Part shown: one piece after another, positions 42,265 through 51,671 of the stretch
How positions within the stretch are numbered: position 1 is the first letter of the stretch
Layout of the letters: each line of letters opens with the position of its first letter
NCBI RefSeq assembly: GCF_900176605.1
Contig: NZ_FXLP01000004.1
Span: forward strand, 434,001-498,000
Direction of reading: 5' to 3'
DNA length: 64,000 nt
DNA from: Peptoniphilus vaginalis
Lineage (GTDB): Bacteria > Bacillota > Clostridia > Tissierellales > Peptoniphilaceae
Notes under the pieces: generated by a model
What the model saw: the letters and a program-made list of their open reading frames with translations, nothing else
The model's database searches: none
Told to the model about the DNA's origin: nothing
Made by a program: the position numbers and the translations under genes

Positions 42265-43140
42265 TTAATGTTTTTCTTTGAACTTATTCTTGATGAACTG
42301 AACAAAGTCCTTTAGGTTTTTCTTTAGATAAGTTTCCTTGTGATAAACTATGTTATAAGGTCTAGTAGCATCTAAATCCCTAAGCTCGTGCAAGATGACA
42401 TCTTCATCGTTGAAGGAGGACTTAGTTTCAAAGGATAAGGCATCAGAAGACTTAACTATATTAATTGCCATATCCTTGTTCTTGCAGATGTATTTAATAT
42501 CAATTGGGATGTTAGTCTCTCTCAAATAAGAATGAAAAGCTTTCATTGATTGTTCCCCTAGGTATCCCAAGGCAAACTTTCTATTCTTTAGATCATCGTG
42601 GTCTAGGACAGGCTTGTCTTTTAAATCAGAATACTTAGATGAAATAACAAAAATATCATCCTTATAGAAAGGAACAGAAACAACCTTATCAGTATCTACG
42701 TTTCCGTCAATAATCGCTAGGTTAATTGTACCTGCATCTAATTTTTTAAGCAACTCTTCACGTACGTCGACATAAACTCTAATATTTACATCGTCGTGTA
42801 ATTTTTCATATTCATTTATAATTTCTAAGAGAAATTTTGAGCTAAAGTATGAACTAACTCCAAGGGTAATACTGTGACCAGTAGAAGAACCTTGTAAGAA
42901 AATAACAGTATTTTGAAATTGTTCCAAAATATTCTTGGCATTATCCAATAGTCTTAAGCCAACATCTGTTATGTATAATTTTTTTGAAATCCTATCGAAG
43001 AGTTTTACATTATATTCAGTTTCAATTTGTGAAATTGCATGAGAAACAGTTGGCTGAGAAATTTTTAAATTTTCGGCAGCCTTGGACATATTTTTTGTCT
43101 TGCAAACTTCGATGAATATTTCTAAATCTCTAATTGTCAT
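42265..43140 (-). CDS. LysR-family transcriptional regulator
   Basis: ATG 43140 follows AAAGGAGG. The N-terminal winged helix (MTIRDLEIFIEVCKTKNMSKAAENLKISQPTVSHAISQIE) is followed by the periplasmic-binding-like LysR substrate domain (SITLGVSSYFSSKFLLEIINEYEKLHDDVNIRVY). The ligand and targets are unknown; the LysR gene is not divergent from a neighbour, so position gives little help. PAP2 follows directly and may be co-transcribed. Confidence 0.9.
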   Translation of the reverse strand: MTIRDLEIFIEVCKTKNMSKAAENLKISQPTVSHAISQIETEYNVKLFDRISKKLYITDVGLRLLDNAKNILEQFQNTVIFLQGSSTGHSITLGVSSYFSSKFLLEIINEYEKLHDDVNIRVYVDVREELLKKLDAGTINLAIIDGNVDTDKVVSVPFYKDDIFVISSKYSDLKDKPVLDHDDLKNRKFALGYLGEQSMKAFHSYLRETNIPIDIKYICKNKDMAINIVKSSDALSFETKSSFNDEDVILHELRDLDATRPYNIVYHKETYLKKNLKDFVQFIKNKFKEKH

Positions 43141-43313
43141 AAAAACCTCCTTTAAACATATTCTATTATCATATTTAATAAAAATCAAGCATTTATAGAG
43201 TAAAGCTTATAATTTTATTTTCGTATTTATTTTAAAAAGCCTATAAGCACGAAGATTACTATGTTAACTTTGGTTAAACAAAAAGATAGACCAAGTTTTA
43301 AGGACTTAGTCTA

Positions 43314-44342
43314 TCAAGATTTATTTATATTATATTTTTTAAAATTCTCTAGCCATGACTTATCCTTGGCAAGCCTATCTTTAAAGACTCCCTCCTTCTT
43401 CATGTAGTCAATGAAGAAGTCGTTAAACTTTTCTGCACCAGAGACGTTAAGGTGATGGGGATCATAGAAGTTCTTCTTAGAGAGTCCCATCTCATGATAA
43501 AAGTCGTTAAAGTCGATAAACTTTGCTCCACGATCTTCTAAGTATTTACTAAAGACCTTAATGTTATCTTTATAGTAAGAGTAAGAATAAATTGGTGTCT
43601 TAACAAAGTAGACCTGGACTCCATTTTTCTTACAAGTTTCTATTATCTCATCAATGGCCCTTAAGTTTCCCTTTAAATAAGTTTCCTCGTCAAAATTTTT
43701 TATGGACTCCATAAGTTGTTCCTTATCCTTAATGACATCTTTTTTAAAGTCCTGACTTTGATCCTTTAAGAGGACGTAGCCCTTGAGGTAGTCATTGTAA
43801 GTTGACTTGTCAAACTTGTAGTCCTCATCCTTTAGCTCATCCCACCTGGAGTGGTAGGCAACAAGGGGGAAGAGGGCAGGAGCCTTAAAGCCTCTTGGCA
43901 CTTTTGTCCCTATCATTATGAGTTTATTGATTGACAAGGGAAGGTAGTCGGAGTAAGAATTTACAACTCCCAGGTCTTCGGTGATATTGAAGATACCTCC
44001 ATAGATGTCAACAAAGATGACCTTAGGATTTTTTCTCTTAAAGGCTTCTTTTACATAAGTTGCTGTAATCTTTAGGGGTTGCTTCTGAGAGCTTAAGACA
44101 TAGGACTTTAGACCAGTCTTTTCATAGATATAAAGGGGTTCAAAGGAGCAGTAGGCATGACTTGTCCCAAAGAACATTACATCATAGTCTTCCACTTCGT
44201 TAAAAAAGCCGCCAATTTTATTACCCATGTCCCAAGGCCCTGAAAGGGACTTTCTCATAAATAAATTATTAAGTTGTAGGCAGGCAAAAATTAAGATGCC
44301 AAGAAAAATTATAGATTTTGAAATTCTCAAAAATTTTTTCAT
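43314..44342 (-). CDS. SGNH/DltD-like membrane-anchored acyltransferase
   Basis: An N-terminal membrane helix is followed by an extracytosolic domain with FFGTSHAYCSFEP (catalytic Ser in the GxSH form), VFVDIYGG and the late DPHHLNVSGAEKF with the Asp-His pair. Together with the MBOAT gene 8 bp upstream it forms the standard two-component system for moving acyl groups across the membrane, as in DltB/DltD, AlgI/AlgJ or PatA/PatB. The target is probably a cell-wall polymer. There are no dltA or dltC genes, so D-alanylation is unlikely. Confidence 0.8.
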   Translation of the reverse strand: MKKFLRISKSIIFLGILIFACLQLNNLFMRKSLSGPWDMGNKIGGFFNEVEDYDVMFFGTSHAYCSFEPLYIYEKTGLKSYVLSSQKQPLKITATYVKEAFKRKNPKVIFVDIYGGIFNITEDLGVVNSYSDYLPLSINKLIMIGTKVPRGFKAPALFPLVAYHSRWDELKDEDYKFDKSTYNDYLKGYVLLKDQSQDFKKDVIKDKEQLMESIKNFDEETYLKGNLRAIDEIIETCKKNGVQVYFVKTPIYSYSYYKDNIKVFSKYLEDRGAKFIDFNDFYHEMGLSKKNFYDPHHLNVSGAEKFNDFFIDYMKKEGVFKDRLAKDKSWLENFKKYNINKS

Positions 44343-44350
44343 TAAACCAC

Positions 44351-45787
44351 CTAAAACTGAAAATAAATAAAGGCTGACTCAGAAAACTCTGGACCATAAA
44401 TTCCATAAATTATTATTCCTAGGAGAAAGGCAAGGTAAACTACCCACCTTATTGGAAGGAAGAGTTTTAAAATTTTTTCTGAAATATCTATCTTATTGTA
44501 CTTTATGATGTCAAAGACAAGTAAGATAAAAAGACCCACTCCAAGAGGATAGAGATTAGCAAGACCAAACTTTGAATTTGTAATTTCTCCTAGGAGATTG
44601 TGACTTGATGGGTTCTTAAGAATTCCCAAGATGTAAGCATTAGCCTGGTGGATGTTCTCTGCCCTAAAGTAGATAAAGGCAAAGACAACAATGACTAGGG
44701 TCACGATCCTCCTGAAGAAGTCCAATAGAAAATTTGATTTTTTATTTTTATTTATTCCAAGTATGCTTTCAATTACATTAAAGACTCCGTGGATAAGACC
44801 CCAGAGGACAAAGGAAAGTTCTGCTCCATGCCAAAGTCCTGACACAAGAAAAACTATTAAGAGGTTTATGCACTTTCTAAAAGTCCCCTTCCTGTTACCA
44901 CCAAGAGGGATGTAGAGGTAGTCCTTAAACCAAGTGGAAAGGGATATGTGCCAGCGTCTCCAAAATTCTGTAATGGATTTTGAGAGGAGGGGTTCCTTAA
45001 AGTTATCCATGAGGTCAATGCCAAGAATTTTTGCAGACCCCTTTGCCATAATTGAATAGGAATAAAAGTCGCAATAAATTTGTAGGGTAAACAAGAAGGC
45101 ACCAAGTAATAAAAATTCCTTCGAATGAGTTTGGTAATTAGCGAAGGCATCGTTGACAAAAATTGCAACCCTGTCGGCAAGGACCAACTTCAAAAACATT
45201 CCGTAAGTAAAAAGTTCTAGTCCCCTAAGAAGATTATCATAAGAGAACTTCTTGGGATTTTTTATTTGTGGAAGAAGGTGGGTACTTCTTTCAATGGGAC
45301 CTGCCACAAGTTGGGGGAAGAAGGAGACGAAGAGGGCATAGTCAATGAGTGACTTCTCAGCTTCAAGGTCCTTCCTGTAGACGTCAATTGTGTAGCCAAG
45401 AGCCTGGAAGGTATAAAAGGAAATCCCAACGGGAAGGAGAAGGTCAAGGGCAATGTTAAAGTTGCCTCCCGAGATCTTACTTGCCAAGTCCATGAAAAAG
45501 TTAAAGTACTTAAAGATAAATAGGATGCTAAGATTTATAAAAAAGCACAAAAAGACAGCAAGCTTCATCTTAGCCTTGGAGTCACGATTGTTTTCAATAA
45601 AGACACCTGTCAAGTAGGTGATGAGAATTGAAAGTATCATGAGGAAGGTGTACTTCACATTCCAAAAGCTATAAAATGTAAGGCTTGCCAAGAGCAAAAA
45701 TATATTTTTAAATTTTCCCCTGAGTAAGTTGTAAAAAATTACAACTAGGGGGAGAAAGATTAGATATTCAAAAGAATTAAAAAGCAT
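44351..45787 (-). CDS. MBOAT-family O-acyltransferase (AlgI/DltB/PatA-like)
   Basis: The 478-aa membrane protein has the MBOAT pattern: FLPLVVIFYNLLRGK, PVGISFYTFQALGYTIDVYR, FPQLVAGPIER, FWRRWHISLSTWFKDYLYIPLGG and GLWHGAELSFVLWGLIHG with the conserved His. It would pass an acyl group, usually acetyl, through the membrane to the SGNH partner. ATG 45787 with GGAGG ten bases upstream; this binding site is the right arm of a 13-bp inverted repeat. Confidence 0.9.
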   Translation of the reverse strand: MLFNSFEYLIFLPLVVIFYNLLRGKFKNIFLLLASLTFYSFWNVKYTFLMILSILITYLTGVFIENNRDSKAKMKLAVFLCFFINLSILFIFKYFNFFMDLASKISGGNFNIALDLLLPVGISFYTFQALGYTIDVYRKDLEAEKSLIDYALFVSFFPQLVAGPIERSTHLLPQIKNPKKFSYDNLLRGLELFTYGMFLKLVLADRVAIFVNDAFANYQTHSKEFLLLGAFLFTLQIYCDFYSYSIMAKGSAKILGIDLMDNFKEPLLSKSITEFWRRWHISLSTWFKDYLYIPLGGNRKGTFRKCINLLIVFLVSGLWHGAELSFVLWGLIHGVFNVIESILGINKNKKSNFLLDFFRRIVTLVIVVFAFIYFRAENIHQANAYILGILKNPSSHNLLGEITNSKFGLANLYPLGVGLFILLVFDIIKYNKIDISEKILKLFLPIRWVVYLAFLLGIIIYGIYGPEFSESAFIYFQF

Positions 45788-45788
45788 A

Positions 45789-45835
45789 AAATCCTCCAAT
45801 TACTACATAATATAGTAAAAATTGGAGGATTTCAA
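45789..45835 (-). promoter_or_regulatory. Promoter overlapping a Shine-Dalgarno-masking inverted repeat
   Basis: On the minus strand TTGAAA (45830-45835), 17 bp, TATTAT (45807-45812). Arms AAATCCTCCAATT (45789-45801) and its exact complement (45820-45832) form a 13-bp repeat; the arm nearer the MBOAT start holds its GGAGG. Transcripts from this promoter would lack the masking arm, whereas readthrough from araC would include both arms. Confidence 0.65.
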
Positions 45836-45842
45836 TAAATTA

Positions 45843-46478
45843 TTATCCAGCTAATAGGCTCATCTTGTACTCCTTAGGAGTCTTGCCTGTGTACTTTTTA
45901 AATGTCATTGTGAAATGAGGTTGAGAAGAAAATCCACACTCATAAGAGATGTACTCAAGAGTCTTCTTGTCTTCCAAAAGAAGTTTCTTTGCCTTGTTAG
46001 TCTTTAAAGTGTTTAGATATTGGCAGAAAGTAAAGCCAGTTTCTTCTTTAAAAAGTGAACAAAGATAATTTTTTGAAAGATGAAGTTTGTTTGCAAGGTC
46101 TTCAAGTCCAAGCCCCTTGCTAAATTCTTCGTTAATAATTTTTAAAGCCTTGTCGATGATTTCGTTCTTAGAAAAACTTAGGGCATCGAGAAGGGAGTTT
46201 GAATAAGCTTCAATTAAGTCGTGACCAATGAGTTTAACATCTGCCTCAGTAAGTGAACCTTCAAGCCTATTTGAAAATTCTGTATGTAGGTAAGTAAGGT
46301 CCTTGTTGTATGTAATTAAAAAGTATGTATACAGAAAAGTGTTTAAGTTTTCTACTTGCCTTTTAATCTCGTCAAGAGAAGATGTTTTACCGCAACAAGA
46401 AATTTTTTCGAAGATTTCTGTGGCACATCCAAGTAACTCGGGTCTTGTCATTTGTGCAAGATCAAGATAATTTGTCAT
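45843..46478 (-). CDS. AraC-family transcriptional regulator
   Basis: The C-terminal half is an AraC double helix-turn-helix (LGLEDLANKLHLSKNYLCSLFKEETGFTFCQYLNTLKTNKAKKLL; LEYISYECGFSSQPHFTMTFKKYTGKTPKEYK). The N-terminal half (about 110 residues, with CCGKTSS) is helical with no known sensor fold. It is directly upstream of the MBOAT/SGNH pair in the same direction and is a reasonable candidate regulator of it. Confidence 0.88.
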   Translation of the reverse strand: MTNYLDLAQMTRPELLGCATEIFEKISCCGKTSSLDEIKRQVENLNTFLYTYFLITYNKDLTYLHTEFSNRLEGSLTEADVKLIGHDLIEAYSNSLLDALSFSKNEIIDKALKIINEEFSKGLGLEDLANKLHLSKNYLCSLFKEETGFTFCQYLNTLKTNKAKKLLLEDKKTLEYISYECGFSSQPHFTMTFKKYTGKTPKEYKMSLLAG

Positions 46479-46780
46479 AATATCCTCCTATGTGATTTGT
46501 AAATTTTATTTATTAAATTTTCTTAATTTCTTAACTTAGGTTAATTATAAGTCAAATGATATCTAATATCAATAGGGAAATATAATTATTTTTAAAATTT
46601 GTCAATGAGAGATAGGACCTTGGTCATCAAGTTAGGATGATTTTTAAATTTTAAAGACCATTAAAAACATTAATGAATTTTGTTTAATTTTAAAAAATTT
46701 GCTTTATGTTAGAAGAAATAAGGCTTAGAAGGTTTTAATTTTTATCAAATAGAATATAATAGGATTGAGGAGGTATTACT
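46479..46780. other. Divergent intergenic region
   Basis: This 302-bp gap separates the minus-strand araC from the plus-strand epimerase gene. It is AT-rich, has AGGAGG sites at both edges and a TATAAT near 46757 for the epimerase gene. No structured RNA or repeat was seen. Confidence 0.5.
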
Positions 46781-47407
46781 GTGACAATTTCAAAGGATAA
46801 AATGAAAGAACTAGAAAAGAGAACCATAGATGAATACAAAATTGATTCTCTTATTTTAATGGAAAACGCAGGGATGGGAATTTATCGTGAAATTAATCAG
46901 TATAATTCCTACACAATAGTATGCGGTAAGGGAAACAATGGTGGCGATGGACTTGTCATTGCAAGGCACTTGATCTTAAATGGCAAGCTCGTTGAAGTCT
47001 TTGTTGTTGGCAAGAAGATGACAAGAGAATTTTCTAAAAACCTTGCGATCTTAGAAAAGCTTACCCAAGTAAAATATATTGATGATGAAGATGACTTTGA
47101 TGACTTAGTGGAATCTATGGAAGTCAATGAAGTTACCGTCGATGCAATTTTTGGCATAGGACTAAACAGACCCCTCAATGATTTTTATAAGAAACTAATT
47201 AATCTTATTAATGCCCACGGCAACTATATTATTGCAGTTGACATCCCATCAGGTATGGACGCAGACACAGGTGACGAGTATGGAGCTTGCCTTGGGGCTA
47301 ACATTACTTATGCCATATCTGATATAAAGGATGGTCAACTATTAAATAGTAAGGTTGGAGAACTAAAGAAAATTTACATAGGGATTGTGAGGTATATGGA
47401 TGAGTAG
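46781..47407 (+). CDS. nnrE: NAD(P)H-hydrate epimerase
   Basis: The 208-aa protein is the YjeF_N domain alone: LILMENAGMGIYREI, VCGKGNNGGDGLVIARHL, TVDAIFGIGLNRPL and VDIPSGMDADTG. It interconverts R and S forms of hydrated NAD(P)H so that the dehydratase can repair them. In many bacteria it is fused to the ADP-dependent dehydratase; here the partner is not nearby. The start is GTG 46781 after GAGGAGG. It overlaps the MATE gene by 8 nt. Confidence 0.9.
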   Translation: MTISKDKMKELEKRTIDEYKIDSLILMENAGMGIYREINQYNSYTIVCGKGNNGGDGLVIARHLILNGKLVEVFVVGKKMTREFSKNLAILEKLTQVKYIDDEDDFDDLVESMEVNEVTVDAIFGIGLNRPLNDFYKKLINLINAHGNYIIAVDIPSGMDADTGDEYGACLGANITYAISDIKDGQLLNSKVGELKKIYIGIVRYMDE

Positions 47408-48758
47408 AAAAGGAAGACCAAATAGAAATATAAATTTAACAGAGGGCTCGATTATCCAAGGGATAATTTTATTTGCCATCCCTCTACTTCTAACAAACTT
47501 TTTGCAACAGCTTTACAACACAGCTGACCTTATGATAGTGGGAAGGTTCGCTGGCAAGAACCCCATGGCAGCAGTTGGTGCAACAGGACCAGTTTCCAAC
47601 TTATTAATTGGACTCTTCCTTGGACTTACAACTGGTGCCTCTGTAATAATTTCACTTTACTACGGGTCCAACGATAGGGAGGCCCTAAAGAGGTCAGTAG
47701 GTTGTTCCTACTTCCTTGGATTTGTTTCAGGACTTTTGATAACAGTCTTTGGTTATTTTACAACACCCTTCTTCTTGAGGATAATGGACACGCCCCAAGA
47801 AATTTTACAAGACGCAACAACTTATATGAGAGTTTTCTTCTTGGGTACAGTTCCTATACTTATTTACAATATGGGAGCTTCAATCCTAAGGGCAACTGGT
47901 GACTCCAAGAGACCTTTTAACTTCTTATGTGTTTCTGCATTAGTAAATATTATTTTGGACTTAATCTTCGTTGGCTATTTACAAATGTCAGTCCTTGGTG
48001 CTGGGTTAGCAACTCTTGCTTCCCAAGTTACATCAGCAATACTTGTAACATATTCACTATTAAAGGCTGACTCATCCTACAAGCTTAGGAAGAGTGAAAT
48101 CAAACTTCATAAGCATGAAGCTAAGAGGATTTTTGAAGTTGGGATACCAACAGGAGTTCAAACAGCACTCCTTTCTCTGACCAACGTAATCTTCCAAGCA
48201 AAGATAAACTCCTTTGGTCCTAATGCTATAGCTGGTGTTGCTGCAGAAGGAAGGATTGATGGCTTCATTTTTATGTCCCTACAAGCTATTGCCCTTGCGG
48301 CAACAACCTTCTCAGGACAAAACTTTGGAGCCAAGAAGTTTGACAGACTTCGTGAAGGTATGAGGGTATCCCTAATGATTGTATTTGGAATTTCATTTAT
48401 CCTATCACTTATTGCTTACTTCCTAGCAAGTCCATTAATAGCAATCTTTAACCCAGACCCAGGTGTAGTTGCTTATGGTGCCGACTTCCTAAAGATTTTA
48501 AGTCTTGGCATTTGGTCCTTTGGACTTTCAGAAACAATCTCTGGCTTCATAAGAGGAAGTGGACACGCTATGGGACCAATGATCATTTCCCTTCTTACAA
48601 TTTGTATATTGAGACTTGTTGTAGTTCACTTCGCAATGCCAATATTCAATTCAATAAGAGTTATCTCTGTTATCTATCCAGTTTCATATTTTGCTAACTT
48701 GGTGATTATGGCTCTTTACTTTAAATTTGGAAGTTGGAGAAAAGATTTTGATATGTAA
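47400..48758 (+). CDS. MATE-family efflux transporter
   Basis: The 452-aa protein has twelve predicted helices with the MATE pattern: PLLLTNFLQQLYNTADLMIVGRFAG, AAVGATGPVSNLLIGLFLGL in the N lobe and GIPTGVQTALLSLTNVIFQAKINSFGP in the C lobe. It exports drugs or metabolites with Na+ or H+. It begins 8 nt inside the epimerase gene, so the two are coupled, though the functional link is unclear. Confidence 0.92.
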   Translation: MSRKGRPNRNINLTEGSIIQGIILFAIPLLLTNFLQQLYNTADLMIVGRFAGKNPMAAVGATGPVSNLLIGLFLGLTTGASVIISLYYGSNDREALKRSVGCSYFLGFVSGLLITVFGYFTTPFFLRIMDTPQEILQDATTYMRVFFLGTVPILIYNMGASILRATGDSKRPFNFLCVSALVNIILDLIFVGYLQMSVLGAGLATLASQVTSAILVTYSLLKADSSYKLRKSEIKLHKHEAKRIFEVGIPTGVQTALLSLTNVIFQAKINSFGPNAIAGVAAEGRIDGFIFMSLQAIALAATTFSGQNFGAKKFDRLREGMRVSLMIVFGISFILSLIAYFLASPLIAIFNPDPGVVAYGADFLKILSLGIWSFGLSETISGFIRGSGHAMGPMIISLLTICILRLVVVHFAMPIFNSIRVISVIYPVSYFANLVIMALYFKFGSWRKDFDM

Positions 48759-48765
48759 ATAAAAA

Positions 48766-48801
48766 TTAATAAGTCATTACAAGTTAATAAGTTATTACAA
48801 A
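48766..48801. repeat. 18-nt tandem repeat, locus D (two units)
   Basis: TTAATAAGTCATTACAAG and TTAATAAGTTATTACAAA, 18 nt each, stand directly before the MATE terminator. The form is closest to the units at 59322 and 59340. Confidence 0.7.
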
Positions 48802-48803
48802 TT

Positions 48804-48826
48804 GGCACCTAATTGGTGCCTTTTTT
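48804..48826 (+). terminator. Terminator of the nnrE-MATE unit
   Basis: GGCACC, loop TAATT, GGTGCC, then six T residues. Confidence 0.9.
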
Positions 48827-48887
48827 AATTGCAATGAAGTCAAGCTTTATTGTAAACTATAATTAAAATATAAGAAGCAGTGATACT

Positions 48888-50084
48888 ATGAAGAAAAAAA
48901 CTTTAATCTTAATAAGTCTTCTTGGCTTGGGAATTTTTTTTGCCATCTACAACTTCAATCGCTATCCAAAAAAAGTTGTGGCACAAATTCTTTACACAGT
49001 TGACGATAGGGTCTTTGCCTTTGTAGATAAAAACATCCAAGACTTTGGTTTTGCAGATATCTTCAGAAAGGTCAAGGAGAGTGGCGACTACGGAATAAGG
49101 CTGAGCCTTGAAGATAATAAAAATGATAAATTAAATATAATCAACTTCCAAAGTCCCAACAAGAAGGAGAGCTACTACCTAGAGAGAAGAGAAGTTGACC
49201 ACAAGATAAAAACCTATGGAGAAAAAATTGTAAATAGCGACGTTTATCTCTACAAGAAAGACATCTCCGACTTGCCCCTTTACATTGATAGAAACACCAT
49301 GGTCAACCTAGCTCGTGACTCCAAGGTTATGTCTGATCTTGGCTATGACATTACAAACAAAAAATTATTTCTCCCACCAGTTTCACTTTCTGAGAAGAAC
49401 ACAGAACTTAAAAAGTATGTGAAGAAGGAGTGGGCAGGGACAATAAGAAGGACCAAGGTAAAAAAACTTTCAGGCAGGTCTTATGAAGTACAGGTAAGGT
49501 CTAAGGATTTAAAAGACCTCTTTGCAAAGATAGAGGACTTTTATTATGAAGAAGACTACTTCCCTTACACTTACCTTTCAGACCTATTGAGAAGAGAATT
49601 TGCAAAAATTTCAAGGGACCTAGACAAGAGAGACCAAATAATTTTCTACATCTATACAGATAAGGACAGGAACCTCTTGAGGCTAAAGTCCGACGACAAC
49701 AAGTATGCCCTTGCCATAAAAAACTACATGGAGTTAAAACTTCCAGACACTAGGATCTACATCGAGCCAGAGGAAAATGGAAAGCTAAGGACCCTAAAGG
49801 GAAAGATAAACAATAGGTCCTTTAGGATGTCCTACAATCCCGACTCAAAAATACTCATCTATCACGATGGGAAGATCTTAATAAATGCCAGATTTTATAA
49901 TTTTGTAAGATCAAAGAAGTTTAAACTTATTGCAGATATAGATGGTGGGGAAATAAAAAAATTAAATTTAAACTTCTACACAATTCCAGAAAAGATTAAC
50001 AGGGAGAAAAATTATATAGAAGTTTTGAAATTAAAAGAAGAAGATTGGCGAAAGCTAATAGGGGATGGAAAAGATGAAAAATGA
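48888..50084 (+). CDS. Membrane-anchored hypothetical protein
   Basis: One N-terminal helix (residues 5-23) anchors a long polar domain rich in Lys, Asp, Tyr and Arg outside the membrane. Segments such as VKKLSGRSYEVQVRSKDLKDLFAKIEDFYY and FRMSYNPDSKILIYHDGKILINARFYNF suggest a beta-rich fold. No family was recognised. It overlaps the ClC gene by 11 nt, so the two are made together and may work together. The binding site is weak. Confidence 0.65.
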   Translation: MKKKTLILISLLGLGIFFAIYNFNRYPKKVVAQILYTVDDRVFAFVDKNIQDFGFADIFRKVKESGDYGIRLSLEDNKNDKLNIINFQSPNKKESYYLERREVDHKIKTYGEKIVNSDVYLYKKDISDLPLYIDRNTMVNLARDSKVMSDLGYDITNKKLFLPPVSLSEKNTELKKYVKKEWAGTIRRTKVKKLSGRSYEVQVRSKDLKDLFAKIEDFYYEEDYFPYTYLSDLLRREFAKISRDLDKRDQIIFYIYTDKDRNLLRLKSDDNKYALAIKNYMELKLPDTRIYIEPEENGKLRTLKGKINNRSFRMSYNPDSKILIYHDGKILINARFYNFVRSKKFKLIADIDGGEIKKLNLNFYTIPEKINREKNYIEVLKLKEEDWRKLIGDGKDEK

Positions 50085-51600
50085 TATAAATAACAAGGAC
50101 AGACTAATATTTAGGATCCTAATAGACTCACTGATGGTGGGAGCCTTGGCAGGATTGTTCTCTGTCCTCTACAGATTTGTGATAATGAAGATGGACTCCT
50201 ACAGGGCCATCCTCTACAAGGAATTTAATTTAAGGTCCCTATTAATATTAATAGTCTTGGGAGCTGTGATTTCCTTTGTAATTTATACTTTACTAAAGTG
50301 GGCACCCCTATCAGGAGGCAGTGGAATCCCACAAATACGTGGAGAAATCTTGGGTAAGTTTAGGATGGAAGAAATTCCAACCCTAATTTCCAAAATACTT
50401 GGAGGTGGCTTGGGAAACCTCATGGGATTTTCTCTTGGAAGAGAGGGCCCATCAATTCAAATGGGTGGAGCAGCAGCTAAGTCCCTTGGCAAAATCCTAA
50501 ATAGGCCACCAGATGAACTCAAGTATATGATAACAGCAGGGGCAGCGGCAGGACTTGCAGCAGCCTTTAACGCACCTATGGCAGGTTGTATCTTTGCCTT
50601 AGAAGAACTTCACAAGTCCTACTCAAAGTTTGTCCTCTTACCAGCCCTTATTGCATCAATAACAGCAAACTACATTTCCTTTGTGATAATGGGTGAAGAA
50701 ACATCCTTCTCCTTCTTTGTAACAGAGTCCCTACCAATGAAACTCATTTGGGTTGCCATCCTAATAGGAATTATGACAGGTATAGTGGGAGGAGCCTACA
50801 ACTACTTAATAACAAAATTTCAAGACCTCTTCAAAAAAATAAATTCAAAAATTGTAAAGTATGCCCTACTAATGGGAGTTACAATTCTTGTTGGCTATAT
50901 GTTTTTTGAAGGAACAGGGGGAGGTCATGGTCTTTTAGAACACATGGCGAGAGAAAGATTTGCAGTAAAATATATACTAGCAATCCTCTTGGTAAAATTA
51001 TTTTACACAAGCTTTTGCTACGGATCAGGAGTCCAAGGTGGAATCTTCCTACCAGTTCTTGTAATAGGAGGATCATGCGGAGCCCTAGTCTTTGCCTTCC
51101 TAGACAAGAGCTTTGAACTAGATGCCTTTTACATCAACTTCATAATATTGGGCATGAGTGGAATCCTTGCATCAGTAGTGAGAAGTCCAATCCTCTCAAT
51201 AATATTGGTATCAGAAATGACATCAACCTTTGAACACTTAATAGCCCTATCCATTGTAGTAGTAGTTTCATACTACGTGGCAGAAGCCTTAAGAGTCGCA
51301 CCAATTTACGACACCCTCTTTGAAAGACAACTAAAGGACAAAAACTTATTAAGTCCTAAGGAAAGAGAACTTGGCGACTACTCAGTCTTTGAATACACAA
51401 TCACAGATGACTTCAAAAATATGGGCAAGGACCTAAGAGATATAAAATTTCCAAAACATCTTATAATAATGTCCATCGAAAGAGATGGAATAGAATTTGT
51501 CCCAACAGCTGACGACTTGATCTTGCTTGGCGACAAAGTCACAGTATTAATAAGTGCAGAAGACGCCCTAGACATTGACGAATTTTTTAGGGGCGAATAA
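50074..51600 (+). CDS. ClC-family chloride channel/antiporter with TrkA-C domain
   Basis: The ClC motifs are complete: LSGGSGIPQIRGEI, GREGPSIQMG with the gating Glu, and GVQGGIFLPVLVIGG. The C-terminal 70 residues form a TrkA-C (RCK_C) domain (LRDIKFPKHLIIMSIERDGIEFVPTADDLILLGDKVTVL), which may sense a ligand. Such fusions occur in Firmicutes ClC proteins for acid or fluoride/chloride balance. ATG 50074 is chosen because AGGGG is nine bases upstream; ATG 50065 is too close to it. Confidence 0.9.
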   Translation: MKNDINNKDRLIFRILIDSLMVGALAGLFSVLYRFVIMKMDSYRAILYKEFNLRSLLILIVLGAVISFVIYTLLKWAPLSGGSGIPQIRGEILGKFRMEEIPTLISKILGGGLGNLMGFSLGREGPSIQMGGAAAKSLGKILNRPPDELKYMITAGAAAGLAAAFNAPMAGCIFALEELHKSYSKFVLLPALIASITANYISFVIMGEETSFSFFVTESLPMKLIWVAILIGIMTGIVGGAYNYLITKFQDLFKKINSKIVKYALLMGVTILVGYMFFEGTGGGHGLLEHMARERFAVKYILAILLVKLFYTSFCYGSGVQGGIFLPVLVIGGSCGALVFAFLDKSFELDAFYINFIILGMSGILASVVRSPILSIILVSEMTSTFEHLIALSIVVVVSYYVAEALRVAPIYDTLFERQLKDKNLLSPKERELGDYSVFEYTITDDFKNMGKDLRDIKFPKHLIIMSIERDGIEFVPTADDLILLGDKVTVLISAEDALDIDEFFRGE

Positions 51601-51620
51601 AAATTTTAAAATTGATAAAA

Positions 51621-51656
51621 AAAGAAGTGCAGGTTAATTTTCTTGCACTTCTTTTG
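51621..51656. terminator. Bidirectional terminator
   Basis: AAAGAAGTGCA (51621-51631) pairs with TGCACTTCTTT (51644-51654). It separates the converging ClC and ArsC/Spx-like genes. Confidence 0.85.
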
Positions 51657-51671
51657 CTTTTAAATTTAATT

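Noticed and set aside
43314-45787. Assigning the MBOAT and SGNH genes as dltB and dltD
   Set aside because: dltA and dltC are absent, and both proteins fit the broader O-acetylation families at least as well.
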